From Atopobium sp. ICM42b (GTDB lineage: Bacteria > Actinomycetota > Coriobacteriia > Coriobacteriales > Atopobiaceae): DNA of 64,000 nucleotides. A program made the position numbers and the translations under genes. The DNA is taken from contig JDFH01000014.1 in assembly GCA_000564995.1 (NCBI GenBank), positions 84,333 through 148,332 of the forward strand, read 5' to 3'. The notes under the pieces are model-generated. The model was given only the letters and a program-made list of their open reading frames with translations. It searched no databases and had not been told where the DNA came from. Positions 25,773 through 35,126 of this stretch are shown here, piece by piece. Every line of letters begins with the position of its first letter. The stretch's first letter is position 1.

Positions 25773-26035
25773 AGTGAATTCCTCCAGATAATTTCCACAT
25801 TTCTGCGTTATGTAAAAAATTTTTTAATGTATAAAAGAGATAATAAAATTAATATTTATTACTTAAATTTTATATTTCAGCATATAAAAGCCTATTTTGA
25901 TGTCATATAAGCACCATTTTCTAACATATTTTTGACTAACTATTGTTTTGTCCCCACGTTAACACGTGTTTTTTAGGGGTATACTCATTATGCGAGCAAA
26001 TAGTAAATGGTTCGGGCATAAGAGTGGAGGTCTCT

Positions 26036-26716
26036 ATGGAACTTCGCGAGTACATGTCCATTCGCAGGTCTTACAACTTGGTTAGAAGAGTGGTGCCTGC
26101 TAACAGACGACTCACGTTTGAAGAGTTTGCTATTTTGTGTCGCCTCAATGTGAAGGGTGCTCCTGTTAAGACTTCAGAAATTGCCGAGTATCAGAGTGCT
26201 CTTCGTCCTACGATTACTCATCGTACCTCGCACCTGGCAAGGCTTGGTTTCATCAAGAGAGATGAAGGCGCCATTGATCGACGCAACGTAGTGTGTATCA
26301 TCACAGAAAAGGGTGTAGAAGCAGTTGAGGAGCTGTCCAAGCTTACCTGTGCTCGTATTGCACCCGGCCAGGCGCTTTCACGTACTTCGTTTGAGCGTAT
26401 TGTCATGTATGTTGACGCTATGGGAGCTCTGTATTGCAGGGCAGCAGATATGGTCCTTCTTGCAATTCTAGATTCTCCTAAAGACGCTCTTTCAATTACA
26501 GAGATTGTTGACGCACTTGGTCTTTTGCAGCCAACGGTTTCTATGTCTCTTACTGCTTTGGCAGAAAGTGGTTTGGTACAGCGCAAACATGACGATGCTC
26601 TTTCCAGAAGAGTAACTATGGTTGAGCTTACGCCTCAAGGCAAGACGTATATCAAAGAAATCGTTCAGCAAATTGAAGATATTGTTGTAAAAAGAAAGAG
26701 CCGTACAGCTGTTTAA
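26036..26716 (+). CDS. Double MarR-like winged-helix regulator
   Basis: The 226-residue protein appears to contain two MarR-type winged-helix domains in one chain. The first (about 20-95) has LNVKGAPVKTSEIAEYQSALRPTITHRTSHLARLGFIKRD. The second (about 130-220) has SPKDALSITEIVDALGLLQPTVSMSLTALAESGLVQRK and a wing with SRRVTMVELTPQG. Ordinary MarR proteins of about 145 residues have one and dimerise, so this may act as a built-in dimer. ATG 26036 has GGAGG 6 nt upstream; a longer frame from 25943 has none. Target unknown; it is followed by rho, but a hairpin separates them. Confidence 0.8.
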   Translation: MELREYMSIRRSYNLVRRVVPANRRLTFEEFAILCRLNVKGAPVKTSEIAEYQSALRPTITHRTSHLARLGFIKRDEGAIDRRNVVCIITEKGVEAVEELSKLTCARIAPGQALSRTSFERIVMYVDAMGALYCRAADMVLLAILDSPKDALSITEIVDALGLLQPTVSMSLTALAESGLVQRKHDDALSRRVTMVELTPQGKTYIKEIVQQIEDIVVKRKSRTAV

Positions 26717-26792
26717 ATGATTTATGCAGATTAAAGAAATCTAGAAGATGGATTTCTCGAGGTTTAAGGGTTAGTGGTTATAAATCCCCATT

Positions 26793-26845
26793 TGCCCGTT
26801 TTATGGTGAATTTTATTTATTTTTTCATCATAAGGCGGGCATTTT
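26793..26845 (+). terminator. 18-bp hairpin between the MarR gene and rho
   Basis: TGCCCGTTTTATGGTGAA (26793-26810) pairs along its whole length with 26824-26841, using three G-U pairs, around an AU-rich loop, followed by TTTT. As RNA this is an 18-bp stem. It is the likely terminator of the regulator gene; the short T-run leaves an operator or attenuator role possible. Confidence 0.6.
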
Positions 26846-26958
26846 CGTGGTATATTCCTTTTGGATTTGCACCTATTTGATTTTGTTTGTTATCCCTTCA
26901 TCATATTTCTCACGTATTTTTACAGATTATTTTGATGAGCAAACAGAGAGGTTTGTAC

Positions 26959-29064
26959 ATGTCGGACGAAACATCTTCGGTCCAAAATGATTCTTTAAAT
27001 GATGTAGAAAATACTCCAGCACCACGTAGACGTGGTAGACCTCGTAAGAGTGAAAATAGTAATTCAGAAAATTCAACTTCAGAAAATATCAATTCTGAGG
27101 CAACTGAAGAAAAGGCCTCTAATTCATCTGCTGCAAAGCGTCGTCGTGGTCGTCCAACTAAAAAAGAGACTGAGGCGCGTCGTGCGGTAGAGGCTGTTGT
27201 GGCAGAGGCTATGAACGCAGCAGGCATTACAGAGCCACCAAAGCGTCGTCGTGGTCGTCCTAGTAAAGAAGAGATGGAAGAGCGTGCTCTTCATGAGCGT
27301 GCTCTTGAAGTTGCACAGGCAGAGGTTCTGGCTCAGGTCCAGGCAGGCGGCAAGGTTTCTTCTGACGTTGTAGACACTAATCGCCTTACCAAGATTGTTC
27401 AGGACGCAACTCAGCCTTCTGCGGAGGTAACCCCGGCTCCTGCCTTTACTAAAGCAGAGGCAGAGGGTGCAGCTGGCCAGAATACCAATAGGGCTCAGAA
27501 GAACTTTGCTGAAGAGCAGGGTAGTGTTGAGCAGCAGGATGGTGCAGCTCAGGAGCAGGCTTCTGGTGCAGTAGCAGATTCCGATGCAGCTCCAGCAGAG
27601 CGTCCAGGGCGTTCTCGTACGGGTGCAGCACGTCGTCGACATCGTAATGCCGAGCTAAAAGAAGCGGCTCAGGAGGGCGAGAAGACACAGGAAAACGCAC
27701 ACGCCAACAACCAGGAGCGTCCTTCTCGCGATCGTAGACAGAACAACCAGCGCAACAAGAATCGCAAGCAGGGCCAGGCAAGCGAGCCATCGCTTTCCAA
27801 AGAGGCTCTGCAAGAGATGAAGCTTTCTGAGCTTCGTGCTAAAGCAACTGAGCTGGGTATTGAGTACGCAGGCGTTCATAAGTCCGATTTAATTGAGCTT
27901 GTATACGCTGCATCTGCAGCTGCTGAGGGTTTTAAGACTGTTGAGGGTATTCTTCAGATTAGTAACGAAGGCTACGGCTGGATTCGTACAGGCAATTATA
28001 TGGAAGGCGATGACGACGCCTTTGTCCACCAGCAGATTATTAGAAATCTTGGTCTGCGCCCGGGTGATAGCGTCTTGGGTATGGTGGGACCTGCACGCGT
28101 AAATAGCAAGTATCCACCACTGCTTAAGGTTACCCAGGTCAACGGTGGGGAAGTTGAGGGTCTTAAGGACCGTCCTCGCTTCAAAGACCTGACCCCTATT
28201 TTCCCAGACCAGCCTCTTACTATGGAGCACGGTAAAGACTCCATTACGGGCCGTGCAATTGATCTGGTGGCTCCTATTGGTAAGGGTCAGCGTGGTTTGA
28301 TTGTCTCGCCTCCAAAGGCAGGTAAGACCACCATTTTGAAGCGCATTTGCCAGTCTATTACCACCAACAATCCTGAGGTCCACCTCTTCTGCCTCTTGGT
28401 AGACGAGCGCCCTGAGGAAGTTACAGATATGGAGCGCTCCATCAAGGGCACCGTTGTTGCTTCAACTTTTGATATGCCAGCAGAGAATCACACCGTTGTC
28501 TCGGAGCTCGTCATTGAGCGAGCAAAGCGTCTGGTTGAGATGGGTCAGGACGTTGTGGTTATTCTGGACTCCATCACACGTCTTGCTCGTGCATACAACC
28601 TGGCTATTCCTGCTTCTGGCCGTATTCTTTCTGGTGGTGTTGATTCCGCAGCTCTGTATCCACCAAAGAAGTTTTTGGGTGCAGCTCGAAATATCGAGAA
28701 CGGCGGCTCGCTCACTATTATTGCGTCTGCCCTGGTAGATACAGGCTCCAAGATGGATGAGGTTATCTTCGAGGAGTTCAAGGGCACTGGTAACATGGAG
28801 CTCAAGCTTGATCGAGACCTGGCAGATCGCCGTATCTTCCCAGCTATTGATCCTGTTTCTTCTGGTACTCGTAATGAGGATCTGCTTATTAAGCCAGAGC
28901 TTCAGCCTATGGTATGGGGCGTTCGCCGTATTCTTGCAGGCTTCAATAACACTGAGCGTGCAACTACTGCTCTTATCAGTGGTCTTAAGCAGACCGACAA
29001 TAACCAGGACTTCCTGATTAGATCTGCAAAGAAGGCTGCACAGTCTGACTATCCACAGAATTAG
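26959..29064 (+). CDS. rho: Transcription termination factor Rho with AT-hook-bearing extension
   Basis: Rho is the hexameric RNA helicase that ends transcription. The C-terminal two thirds is standard: Rho N domain ([25 protein letters not shown]), cold-shock-like RNA-binding domain ([10 protein letters not shown]...[12 protein letters not shown]), Walker A in [10 protein letters not shown] and the ATPase core with [15 protein letters not shown] and [24 protein letters not shown]. The first 270 or so residues are an added low-complexity basic region. Three AT-hook cores lie near residues 23-30, 60-69 and 95-103 ([25 protein letters not shown]). A stretch rich in Asn, Gln and Arg lies near 230-275. 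ATG 26959 has GAGAGG upstream. Total is 701 residues against about 420 in E. coli. Confidence 0.94.
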   Translation: MSDETSSVQNDSLNDVENTPAPRRRGRPRKSENSNSENSTSENINSEATEEKASNSSAAKRRRGRPTKKETEARRAVEAVVAEAMNAAGITEPPKRRRGRPSKEEMEERALHERALEVAQAEVLAQVQAGGKVSSDVVDTNRLTKIVQDATQPSAEVTPAPAFTKAEAEGAAGQNTNRAQKNFAEEQGSVEQQDGAAQEQASGAVADSDAAPAERPGRSRTGAARRRHRNAELKEAAQEGEKTQENAHANNQERPSRDRRQNNQRNKNRKQGQASEPSLSKEALQEMKLSELRAKATELGIEYAGVHKSDLIELVYAASAAAEGFKTVEGILQISNEGYGWIRTGNYMEGDDDAFVHQQIIRNLGLRPGDSVLGMVGPARVNSKYPPLLKVTQVNGGEVEGLKDRPRFKDLTPIFPDQPLTMEHGKDSITGRAIDLVAPIGKGQRGLIVSPPKAGKTTILKRICQSITTNNPEVHLFCLLVDERPEEVTDMERSIKGTVVASTFDMPAENHTVVSELVIERAKRLVEMGQDVVVILDSITRLARAYNLAIPASGRILSGGVDSAALYPPKKFLGAARNIENGGSLTIIASALVDTGSKMDEVIFEEFKGTGNMELKLDRDLADRRIFPAIDPVSSGTRNEDLLIKPELQPMVWGVRRILAGFNNTERATTALISGLKQTDNNQDFLIRSAKKAAQSDYPQN

Positions 29065-29083
29065 TCAGATTTAAAGATGACGC

Positions 29084-29125
29084 AAGAAGTGCTTTCCAAT
29101 CTATGTTGGGAGGCACTTCTTTTTT
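29084..29125 (+). terminator. Terminator of rho
   Basis: AAGAAGTGC and GCACTTCTT form a 9-bp stem closing an inner TTCC/GGGA pairing, followed by TTTT. Confidence 0.85.
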
Positions 29126-29362
29126 CTCGCCATTTTTGTTGAATAACTGCCGAAGAATTATGAAAAAGTTTTAAAGACGCTGTAAAAAATAATGAATTAC
29201 GCTATAGTCATTTCTAACAGCACAATTATGTGTTGCAGCGGATTACACAAAGATGAAATGAAGCCCACCCGTTGCTCACGTCGCCCGTATTGGGTTTAGT
29301 AGCATATGCAAATTTAGCGTGTGTCTTCATACATCTTCTTAGCGTTTGTAGGGGGAGTTTGT

Positions 29363-30766
29363 ATGACAGAAGGTAGGAATCCGGCAGTAGTCGCCGGCCT
29401 GCTCAGTGGACTGGTTCTGGTAGCAGAGCCAGCATCTGCGTATGCCCTTACCGCTAATGAAATTCGTCAAACGCCTCTTGGTGCAATCTTTACAGGCATT
29501 GGAGTGGGACTTGCTGCGGTTGCTGTCATTTCTGGCGCTGCCTTGGTTGTTTCTCGTGCGGTAAATCGTGGCGAGAAAATCGATGAGGTAGAAGCAAAGA
29601 GCCAGTCAGCTGCAACGTTCCAGAGCTCAGATGAGGCTCTCTCTTCAAAGCAGGTCTCAGCTGCATCGAACTTCTCGCCAGAAGAGAGCATTGTGATTCC
29701 GCTGGACTCTTCAAGGCGCTCGATTGCTGCGTACAAGCCAAAGCACATGAGGGCTTCTCAGTGGGATATGACTGGTTCCATTCGTGTTCAGTCTGCTAAG
29801 CTGTCTGTTCAGCCTGCCGAGTCACCTGCAAAGAAGTCACAGGTTGTAAGTACGTCCGCAGAGGGCGTTCTTCCCGTTCGCGCAAAGAAGGCTCCTGCAC
29901 ACTCTACAAACGACTACGCGCAGATTGCAGAGAACTACACCAAGCTTTTGAGCTGGCGCGAGCGTACCGTTGCACGTGCAAAGGGTGCTGCTGCGGTACT
30001 TCTTGAGCGCCTGGGGAAAGATCCTATGGACGGTCTGCCCATTATCGAGCGTGCTGACGGAACAGTTGGTGACGTTGGCACAGCTTGGTGGACTAAGGCT
30101 GTGGGTGAAGAGTCCATTACGCGCGATTTTGGTATTGCTGAGATTGGTGCCGAGGCTATTCCTGAAGACTTTACCAACCATGCTGCTGATATTTCTAGCC
30201 GTATTTCTTACGTTGACCAGGGAGTCTTCCCTGAGAAGCGCACGATTGACGAGCTTGAGCATGCTGATGATTGGACGCTTGCACTGGCTGCAATGGACGA
30301 GCACCTAGCTCGCCATGATCAGCAGCAGATGCGCAAGTATCATCCAGTGCAGTTGCCGCTCATTGGTCAGGTTGCTGCTGAGGCTGAAGTTGCAAGCTCG
30401 GTGGAGTTGTCGGGTGCAAAACCTGCTGCGTCTCACAAGGTTGCCGCAGCTCAGATGTGTCCTTCTCGCGAGCCAAACTACGCTGGTGTGGTTGCACAAT
30501 CAACCGCAATGCCGCTGGTCAAGGCTACAAACGATACGTCATCGCATGTTCAGGACATCTTTGACGCGGTTGAGCGTGAGATGGCAGCTGAGCTTCAGGC
30601 GGCTGACGAGAGACCAACGCGCGAGCTGCTTCGCCTGATTGAGGGCGGTACCAGCAAGATGAAGAAGATTTCTTCGCTTGATCTTGGCGAGAAGACCAGC
30701 GCAGACAAGGCCTCTTACAAGCCTCGTCACTTTGCTGGTGAGCTTCCGCTGGTACGTGAGGCGTAG
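29363..30766 (+). CDS. Membrane-anchored protein of unknown function
   Basis: I do not recognise this 467-residue protein. It starts MTEGRNPAVVAGLLSGLVLV, a hydrophobic segment ending EPASAYA that looks like a signal peptide or first helix. A second hydrophobic segment (IFTGIGVGLAAVAVISGAALVVS, about 40-64) follows. The rest is soluble, rich in Ala, Ser, Glu and Lys, with little regular pattern. A conserved-looking core (about 190-300) contains YTKLLSWRERTVARAKGAA and DVGTAWWTKAVGEESITRDFGIAEIG. GGGGGAG lies 5 nt before ATG 29363; an upstream GTG is less likely. It stands alone between terminators. The length and intact frame suggest a real gene; topology is uncertain. Confidence 0.78.
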   Translation: MTEGRNPAVVAGLLSGLVLVAEPASAYALTANEIRQTPLGAIFTGIGVGLAAVAVISGAALVVSRAVNRGEKIDEVEAKSQSAATFQSSDEALSSKQVSAASNFSPEESIVIPLDSSRRSIAAYKPKHMRASQWDMTGSIRVQSAKLSVQPAESPAKKSQVVSTSAEGVLPVRAKKAPAHSTNDYAQIAENYTKLLSWRERTVARAKGAAAVLLERLGKDPMDGLPIIERADGTVGDVGTAWWTKAVGEESITRDFGIAEIGAEAIPEDFTNHAADISSRISYVDQGVFPEKRTIDELEHADDWTLALAAMDEHLARHDQQQMRKYHPVQLPLIGQVAAEAEVASSVELSGAKPAASHKVAAAQMCPSREPNYAGVVAQSTAMPLVKATNDTSSHVQDIFDAVEREMAAELQAADERPTRELLRLIEGGTSKMKKISSLDLGEKTSADKASYKPRHFAGELPLVREA

Positions 30767-30886
30767 GTAGCACACGTAGGCCGGCTGCGGGTAGTCAGAA
30801 GACAACCGCGCAACCGTCGCGAAAGGCTGGAGCTCGTAGAAACATCCGGTTTCTCTAAAATTATTTCAAGTTAGATAACATTTTTT

Positions 30887-30916
30887 GGCTGTAGTTCTTT
30901 TTTAAGAGCTACAGCC
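30887..30916. promoter_or_regulatory. 13-bp inverted repeat upstream of the liv operon
   Basis: GGCTGTAGTTCTT pairs with AAGAGCTACAGCC around TTTT (one G-U pair), about 50 nt before the livJ start. Six T precede it and no T-run follows, so it is not a normal + strand terminator. It may be an operator or a leader hairpin. Confidence 0.5.
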
Positions 30917-30965
30917 ATATTGTGTTGTGTCATATATTCAACGCTATGGAGAAAAGGAGATGAAT

Positions 30966-32147
30966 ATGGCACATAAGCTAACGCGACGACGCTTTTTGGA
31001 GGTGGCCGGGACCATTGCGGGGTCGTTTGCTCTAGCAGGCTGTTCGCCAAAGAACCAAGACCCTAACTCCATTTACGTTGGCGTGATGGGACCGTATACC
31101 GGCGACGTTGCCCAGTATGGCCTTGCGGTGCGTAGCGGCATTTTGCTGTACCTCAAGGAATTCAACAAGAATGGTGGAGCTGGTGGCCGCCAGATTGTCC
31201 CTGTAGCTGAGGACGAGAAGGGCGATTCAACTGAAGCTATTCTTGTTTATAACAAGCTGCTTGACGAGAACGTCTGCGCAATTCTAGGTGACGTTACCTC
31301 AACGCCAACCATTGCGCTGGCGCAGAAATCGGTTCTTGACAACATTCCTTGCGTAACGGCATCTGCAACAGCAGAAGATGTTGTTGCTCACGGCAATAAC
31401 ATGTTCCGTGCTACTGTCACCGACCCATTCCAGGGCGTTGTTCTTGCAGAGTTTGCTAAAAAGCAAGGCTATCAGCGTGTAGGAACTATCTTTAACTCTG
31501 GTGGCGATTACGAGATTGGCGTAAACAACGCATTTGTCCAGAGGGCTCGTGAGTTGGGCATTGAGGTTGTATCCCAGCAGGGCTATCCAACGGGAGCTGT
31601 TGACTTTAACGCCCAGCTTACCAGCATTATTGGACTGGATCCTGATGCCATTTTGGCTCCAAACTATTACCAGGATAATGGCAAGATTGTGACGCAGGCT
31701 CGCCAACTTGGCTGCAAAAAGCCTTTTATGGGCGCAGATGGTTGGGCAGGCATCATTGGCGGCGAGCAGGACTATGCTTCTGCGGCTGACCTTGAAGGAT
31801 GCTTCTATTGCTCTGCCTTTGTTGCTTCAAACCCAGATGAAAAAGTTCAGCATTTTGTTAAGGCTTATACCGAGGAATACGGTGAGGCTCCAACTAACTT
31901 CTGTTCTTTGGGTTATGACGCAGCAATGATTCTTTGCTCTGCTCTTGAGGTTGCCGAGAAGCGCGGTTATACCTACAACTCTAATGAGTATAGGAAAGCC
32001 ATTATTGACGCTATTGCATCTGGTGTGGTCGAAGGCGTTACTGGAACCCTTTCATATCAGGGAACAGGTGACCCAGTGAAGTCCACCTTGATTATTACCT
32101 TTAAAGATGGCAAAGAGTCCATCTATGACACGATCAATCCTTCATAG
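30966..32147 (+). CDS. livJ: Branched-chain amino acid ABC transporter, substrate-binding lipoprotein
   Basis: The 393-residue protein is a type I periplasmic-binding fold, here a lipoprotein that captures amino acids for LivHMGF. It starts with a twin-arginine-like leader (TRRRFLEVAGTIAGSFALAGC) whose lipobox LAGC ends at about Cys 25. The mature part has VGVMGPYTGDVAQYGLAVRSG and GVTSTPTIALAQKSV-like segments typical of LivJ/LivK. I chose ATG 30966 because AAGGAG is 6 nt upstream; ATG 30960 also exists. Ligand specificity (Leu/Ile/Val or another amino acid) cannot be read. It is first in livJHMGF. Confidence 0.9.
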   Translation: MAHKLTRRRFLEVAGTIAGSFALAGCSPKNQDPNSIYVGVMGPYTGDVAQYGLAVRSGILLYLKEFNKNGGAGGRQIVPVAEDEKGDSTEAILVYNKLLDENVCAILGDVTSTPTIALAQKSVLDNIPCVTASATAEDVVAHGNNMFRATVTDPFQGVVLAEFAKKQGYQRVGTIFNSGGDYEIGVNNAFVQRARELGIEVVSQQGYPTGAVDFNAQLTSIIGLDPDAILAPNYYQDNGKIVTQARQLGCKKPFMGADGWAGIIGGEQDYASAADLEGCFYCSAFVASNPDEKVQHFVKAYTEEYGEAPTNFCSLGYDAAMILCSALEVAEKRGYTYNSNEYRKAIIDAIASGVVEGVTGTLSYQGTGDPVKSTLIITFKDGKESIYDTINPS

Positions 32148-32162
32148 AAAAGAGAACCTCAG

Positions 32163-33035
32163 ATGTTTTTGACTCAGGTGCTCAATGGACTTCAATTGGG
32201 CAGTATTTACGCACTGGTGGCGCTTGGTTACACAATGGTGTACGGCATCATCTTGCTTCTTAACTTTGCACATGGTGACATCATCATGTTCGGCTCCTAC
32301 GTTGCTTGGATTGCGCTTGTTCAGTTAGGACTCAATCCTGCAATCGCCGTTCTTCTCGCCATTTTTGGTTGTGTTGTGCTGGGCGTTCTTATTGATAAGG
32401 TTGCCTATGCACCACTCAGAGAAGCTCCAAGGCTTTCTATTCTGATTACCGCAATTGGTGTTTCTTACCTGCTTGAAAATGGTGTTCAGCTACTTCTTGG
32501 TGCTGACGCTAAGGTTGTTCCAAGCATCATTGACCTGGGAACTGTTCAGGTATTTGGTTCGACGCTCTCCGGCACTGCACTTTTGACTGTTGCTGTTACT
32601 ATTGTGGCAACCGTTGTTCTGACCCTTTTGGTTCAGAAGACTCGTCTTGGTAAGGCAATGCGTGCCGTTTCTGAGGATATGGGCGCTGCTCGTCTGATGG
32701 GCGTCAACGTCAATAGCACTATTAGCTTTACCTTTGCAGTTGGTTCCGCTCTGGCAGGCATTGCAGCTATTCTGTACTCCATGGCATACCAGCAGGTTTC
32801 TCCTACCATGGGTGTCATGCTGGGCACCAAGGCATTTGTTGCAGCAGTTCTTGGCGGCATTGGATCCATTCCTGGCGCTGTTATTGGCGGCCTTATTGTT
32901 GGCTTCTCCGAGGTCTTTGTTGCTGCCTTTGGTCTGTCTGTCTGGCAGGATGCAGTAGTCTTCTTACTCTTGATTCTTGTTCTTGTTGTGAAACCAACTG
33001 GCCTGCTTGGCCGACCAGTTACCGAGAAAGTGTAA
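32163..33035 (+). CDS. livH: Branched-chain amino acid ABC transporter permease LivH
   Basis: The 290-residue integral membrane protein has about eight helices and the LivH signature NFAHGDIIMFGSYVAW near residues 35-50, plus GVNVNSTISFTFAVGSALAGIAAILYS and FVAAVLGGIGSIPGAVIGGLIVG. It pairs with LivM to form the channel. AGAGAACCTC lies upstream of the ATG. It sits 15 nt after livJ and 10 nt before livM. Confidence 0.93.
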   Translation: MFLTQVLNGLQLGSIYALVALGYTMVYGIILLLNFAHGDIIMFGSYVAWIALVQLGLNPAIAVLLAIFGCVVLGVLIDKVAYAPLREAPRLSILITAIGVSYLLENGVQLLLGADAKVVPSIIDLGTVQVFGSTLSGTALLTVAVTIVATVVLTLLVQKTRLGKAMRAVSEDMGAARLMGVNVNSTISFTFAVGSALAGIAAILYSMAYQQVSPTMGVMLGTKAFVAAVLGGIGSIPGAVIGGLIVGFSEVFVAAFGLSVWQDAVVFLLLILVLVVKPTGLLGRPVTEKV

Positions 33036-33045
33036 GGAGGCTCAC

Positions 33046-34275
33046 ATGACTAAAATGTATCCACGCGATAATAACCACAACCCCGTAATTGTCACTGGTT
33101 TTGGTGGAAAAGATGGTCAGCGCCGTGAGCTTACTATGCCTGCTCGCTATGCCATCAATGCAATTCTTGTTGCACTCTTTGTCTTTGGTGGAAACTTCCT
33201 GGTAGGAGAGGGCCTTATTTCTCGCTATCAGACCGTTGTTTTTGAGCAAATTGGCGTGTATGTTCTGATGACCGTTTCTCTGAACATTGTTACTGGTTAT
33301 CTGGGACAGCTTCCTTTGGGTCACGCTGGCTTTATGTCCATTGGTGGTTATGCCTGCGCAATCTTTATCATTCGCATGATGCCACTCTTTGGTCTGGATG
33401 CTCAGTCCATGGCCTCAGGCTCTACACCTGCAGTTATTCTTTTTGTTGTGGGTCTTTTGTTTGGCGGCATTTGCGCCGCTCTAATGGGTGTGGTTATTGG
33501 TATTCCAGCACTTCGTCTTCGCGGTGATTACCTGGCCATCATTACTCTGGGCTTTGCAGAGATTATCCGCGTTGTCCTGGTAAACATTGACTCTGCTCTT
33601 GGATTCAAGCTTACTGGTGGCGCATCAGGCCTCACGGGTATTCCTGCATATACGGGTTACCTGAACACGGCAATTGTTGTTTCGCTTGCCATCTTTGCTA
33701 TTCATACTCTTATGAAGTCTAGACATGGACGCGCTATTCTCGCCATCCGCGATAACGAGATTGCGGCAGAGGCATCAGGCGTTAACACCACGTATTACAA
33801 GACCCTTGCCTTTGTTTTCTCTGCATTCCTTGCTGGTATTGCAGGCGGCCTTTACGCGGGCTGCATCGGCGTCATGGCGCCTGCCAAGTTTGGCTTTATG
33901 AAGTCTGTTGAGATTCTAGTTATGGTTGTTCTTGGTGGCATGGGCTCTATGTTTGGCTCCGTTGTGTCCGCAACTGTCCTGACCGTACTCCCAGAGGCTC
34001 TACGTGCCTTTGCTGACTACCGCATGGTTGCTTATGCAATCGTGCTGATTCTGGTTATGATCTTTAGACCAGAGGGTCTGTTTGGCTCGTATGACTTCTC
34101 GCTGTCCCGCATTATTGAGCGCATCATGAACAAGGATTTCCCTTGGAACAAGGATGACTCGGACGAGCAGACAGACGTGCCGGTCAACGCGAAGGCAGAC
34201 GCTCAGGCAAACGAGCAGGCGGATACGCAGGTAGACGTGCAGGCAGAAGCCTCAACTGATTCGAAGGAGGCGTAA
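33046..34275 (+). CDS. livM: Branched-chain amino acid ABC transporter permease LivM
   Basis: The 409-residue permease partners LivH. It shows LPLGHAGFMSIGGYACAIF, the loop IGIPALRLRGDYLAIITLGFAEI and MVVLGGMGSMFGSVVSATVLT. After the last helix comes an unusual hydrophilic tail of about 45 residues with repeating Ala, Asp, Gln and Val (such as QADTQVDVQAEAST), not needed in other LivM proteins. ATG 33046 has AAGGAGG 6 nt upstream; a longer frame from 33007 would overlap livH. It is followed by livG after 5 nt. Confidence 0.92.
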   Translation: MTKMYPRDNNHNPVIVTGFGGKDGQRRELTMPARYAINAILVALFVFGGNFLVGEGLISRYQTVVFEQIGVYVLMTVSLNIVTGYLGQLPLGHAGFMSIGGYACAIFIIRMMPLFGLDAQSMASGSTPAVILFVVGLLFGGICAALMGVVIGIPALRLRGDYLAIITLGFAEIIRVVLVNIDSALGFKLTGGASGLTGIPAYTGYLNTAIVVSLAIFAIHTLMKSRHGRAILAIRDNEIAAEASGVNTTYYKTLAFVFSAFLAGIAGGLYAGCIGVMAPAKFGFMKSVEILVMVVLGGMGSMFGSVVSATVLTVLPEALRAFADYRMVAYAIVLILVMIFRPEGLFGSYDFSLSRIIERIMNKDFPWNKDDSDEQTDVPVNAKADAQANEQADTQVDVQAEASTDSKEA

Positions 34276-34280
34276 GAGCG

Positions 34281-35126
34281 ATGGCAACTAAACACACTAC
34301 AAAACTTATCAGACAAGAGTCTCCTAACCTCATTCCAGAGCGAGACCTTGGCGCAATTCCAGTTCTTCAGGCCGAGCACCTGGGCATTGACTTTGGTGGC
34401 TTGACTGCTGTTAATGACTTCAACATCGCTCTTGGTCCTACCGAGATCTCTGGCATCATTGGTCCTAACGGTGCAGGTAAAACAACTGTTTTTAACTTGC
34501 TTACCTGTGTCTACAAGCCAACCCGTGGTACCGTAATGATTGACGGCTACGACCTGGCTGGTAAAAGCGTTGTTGAAGCAAATCATATGGGTATTGCCCG
34601 CACCTTCCAGAACATTCGACTGTTCAACAACATGACGGTTATGGAGAACATTCAGGTTGGTCAGGGCAGTCACATGACGTCTCATTTCTTTGAGGACGTC
34701 CTTCGTCTTCCAGCTCACTGGAAGCAGGAGAAAGAGAGCGCCGATAACGCCCACGAGCTGCTGCGCATTTTTGGTATGGAGAACCTTGCAAATACCCTTG
34801 CTGGCAACCTGCCTTATGGTGCTCAGCGCAAGCTTGAGATTCTTCGCGCTCTGGCAACGCAGCCTAAGATTTTGCTGCTTGACGAGCCAGCTGCAGGTAT
34901 GAATCCAGCAGAGACTGACGAGCTTATGGAGAATGTCCTTAAGATTCGTGACGACTTCAAGATTGCTGTTCTTCTCATCGAGCACGACATGAAGTTTGTT
35001 ATGGGCATTTGCGAGGGTTTGGCTGTTCTTGACCACGGCAACATCATTGCAAAGGGAACGCCAGAAGAGGTTCAGAACAACCCTCGCGTTATCGAGGCAT
35101 ATCTTGGAAAGCAGGAGGTGCGCTAA
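34281..35126 (+). CDS. livG: Branched-chain amino acid ABC transporter ATPase LivG
   Basis: The 281-residue cytoplasmic ATPase has Walker A GPNGAGKTT, the LivG-type variant signature NLPYGAQRKLEILRALA, Walker B ILLLDEPAAGMNP and the final LivG features (LIEHDMKFVMGICEGLAVLDHG). It powers uptake together with LivF. The stop overlaps the livF start by 1 nt (TAATG), pointing to coupled translation. AAGGAGG sits upstream of the start. Confidence 0.94.
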   Translation: MATKHTTKLIRQESPNLIPERDLGAIPVLQAEHLGIDFGGLTAVNDFNIALGPTEISGIIGPNGAGKTTVFNLLTCVYKPTRGTVMIDGYDLAGKSVVEANHMGIARTFQNIRLFNNMTVMENIQVGQGSHMTSHFFEDVLRLPAHWKQEKESADNAHELLRIFGMENLANTLAGNLPYGAQRKLEILRALATQPKILLLDEPAAGMNPAETDELMENVLKIRDDFKIAVLLIEHDMKFVMGICEGLAVLDHGNIIAKGTPEEVQNNPRVIEAYLGKQEVR

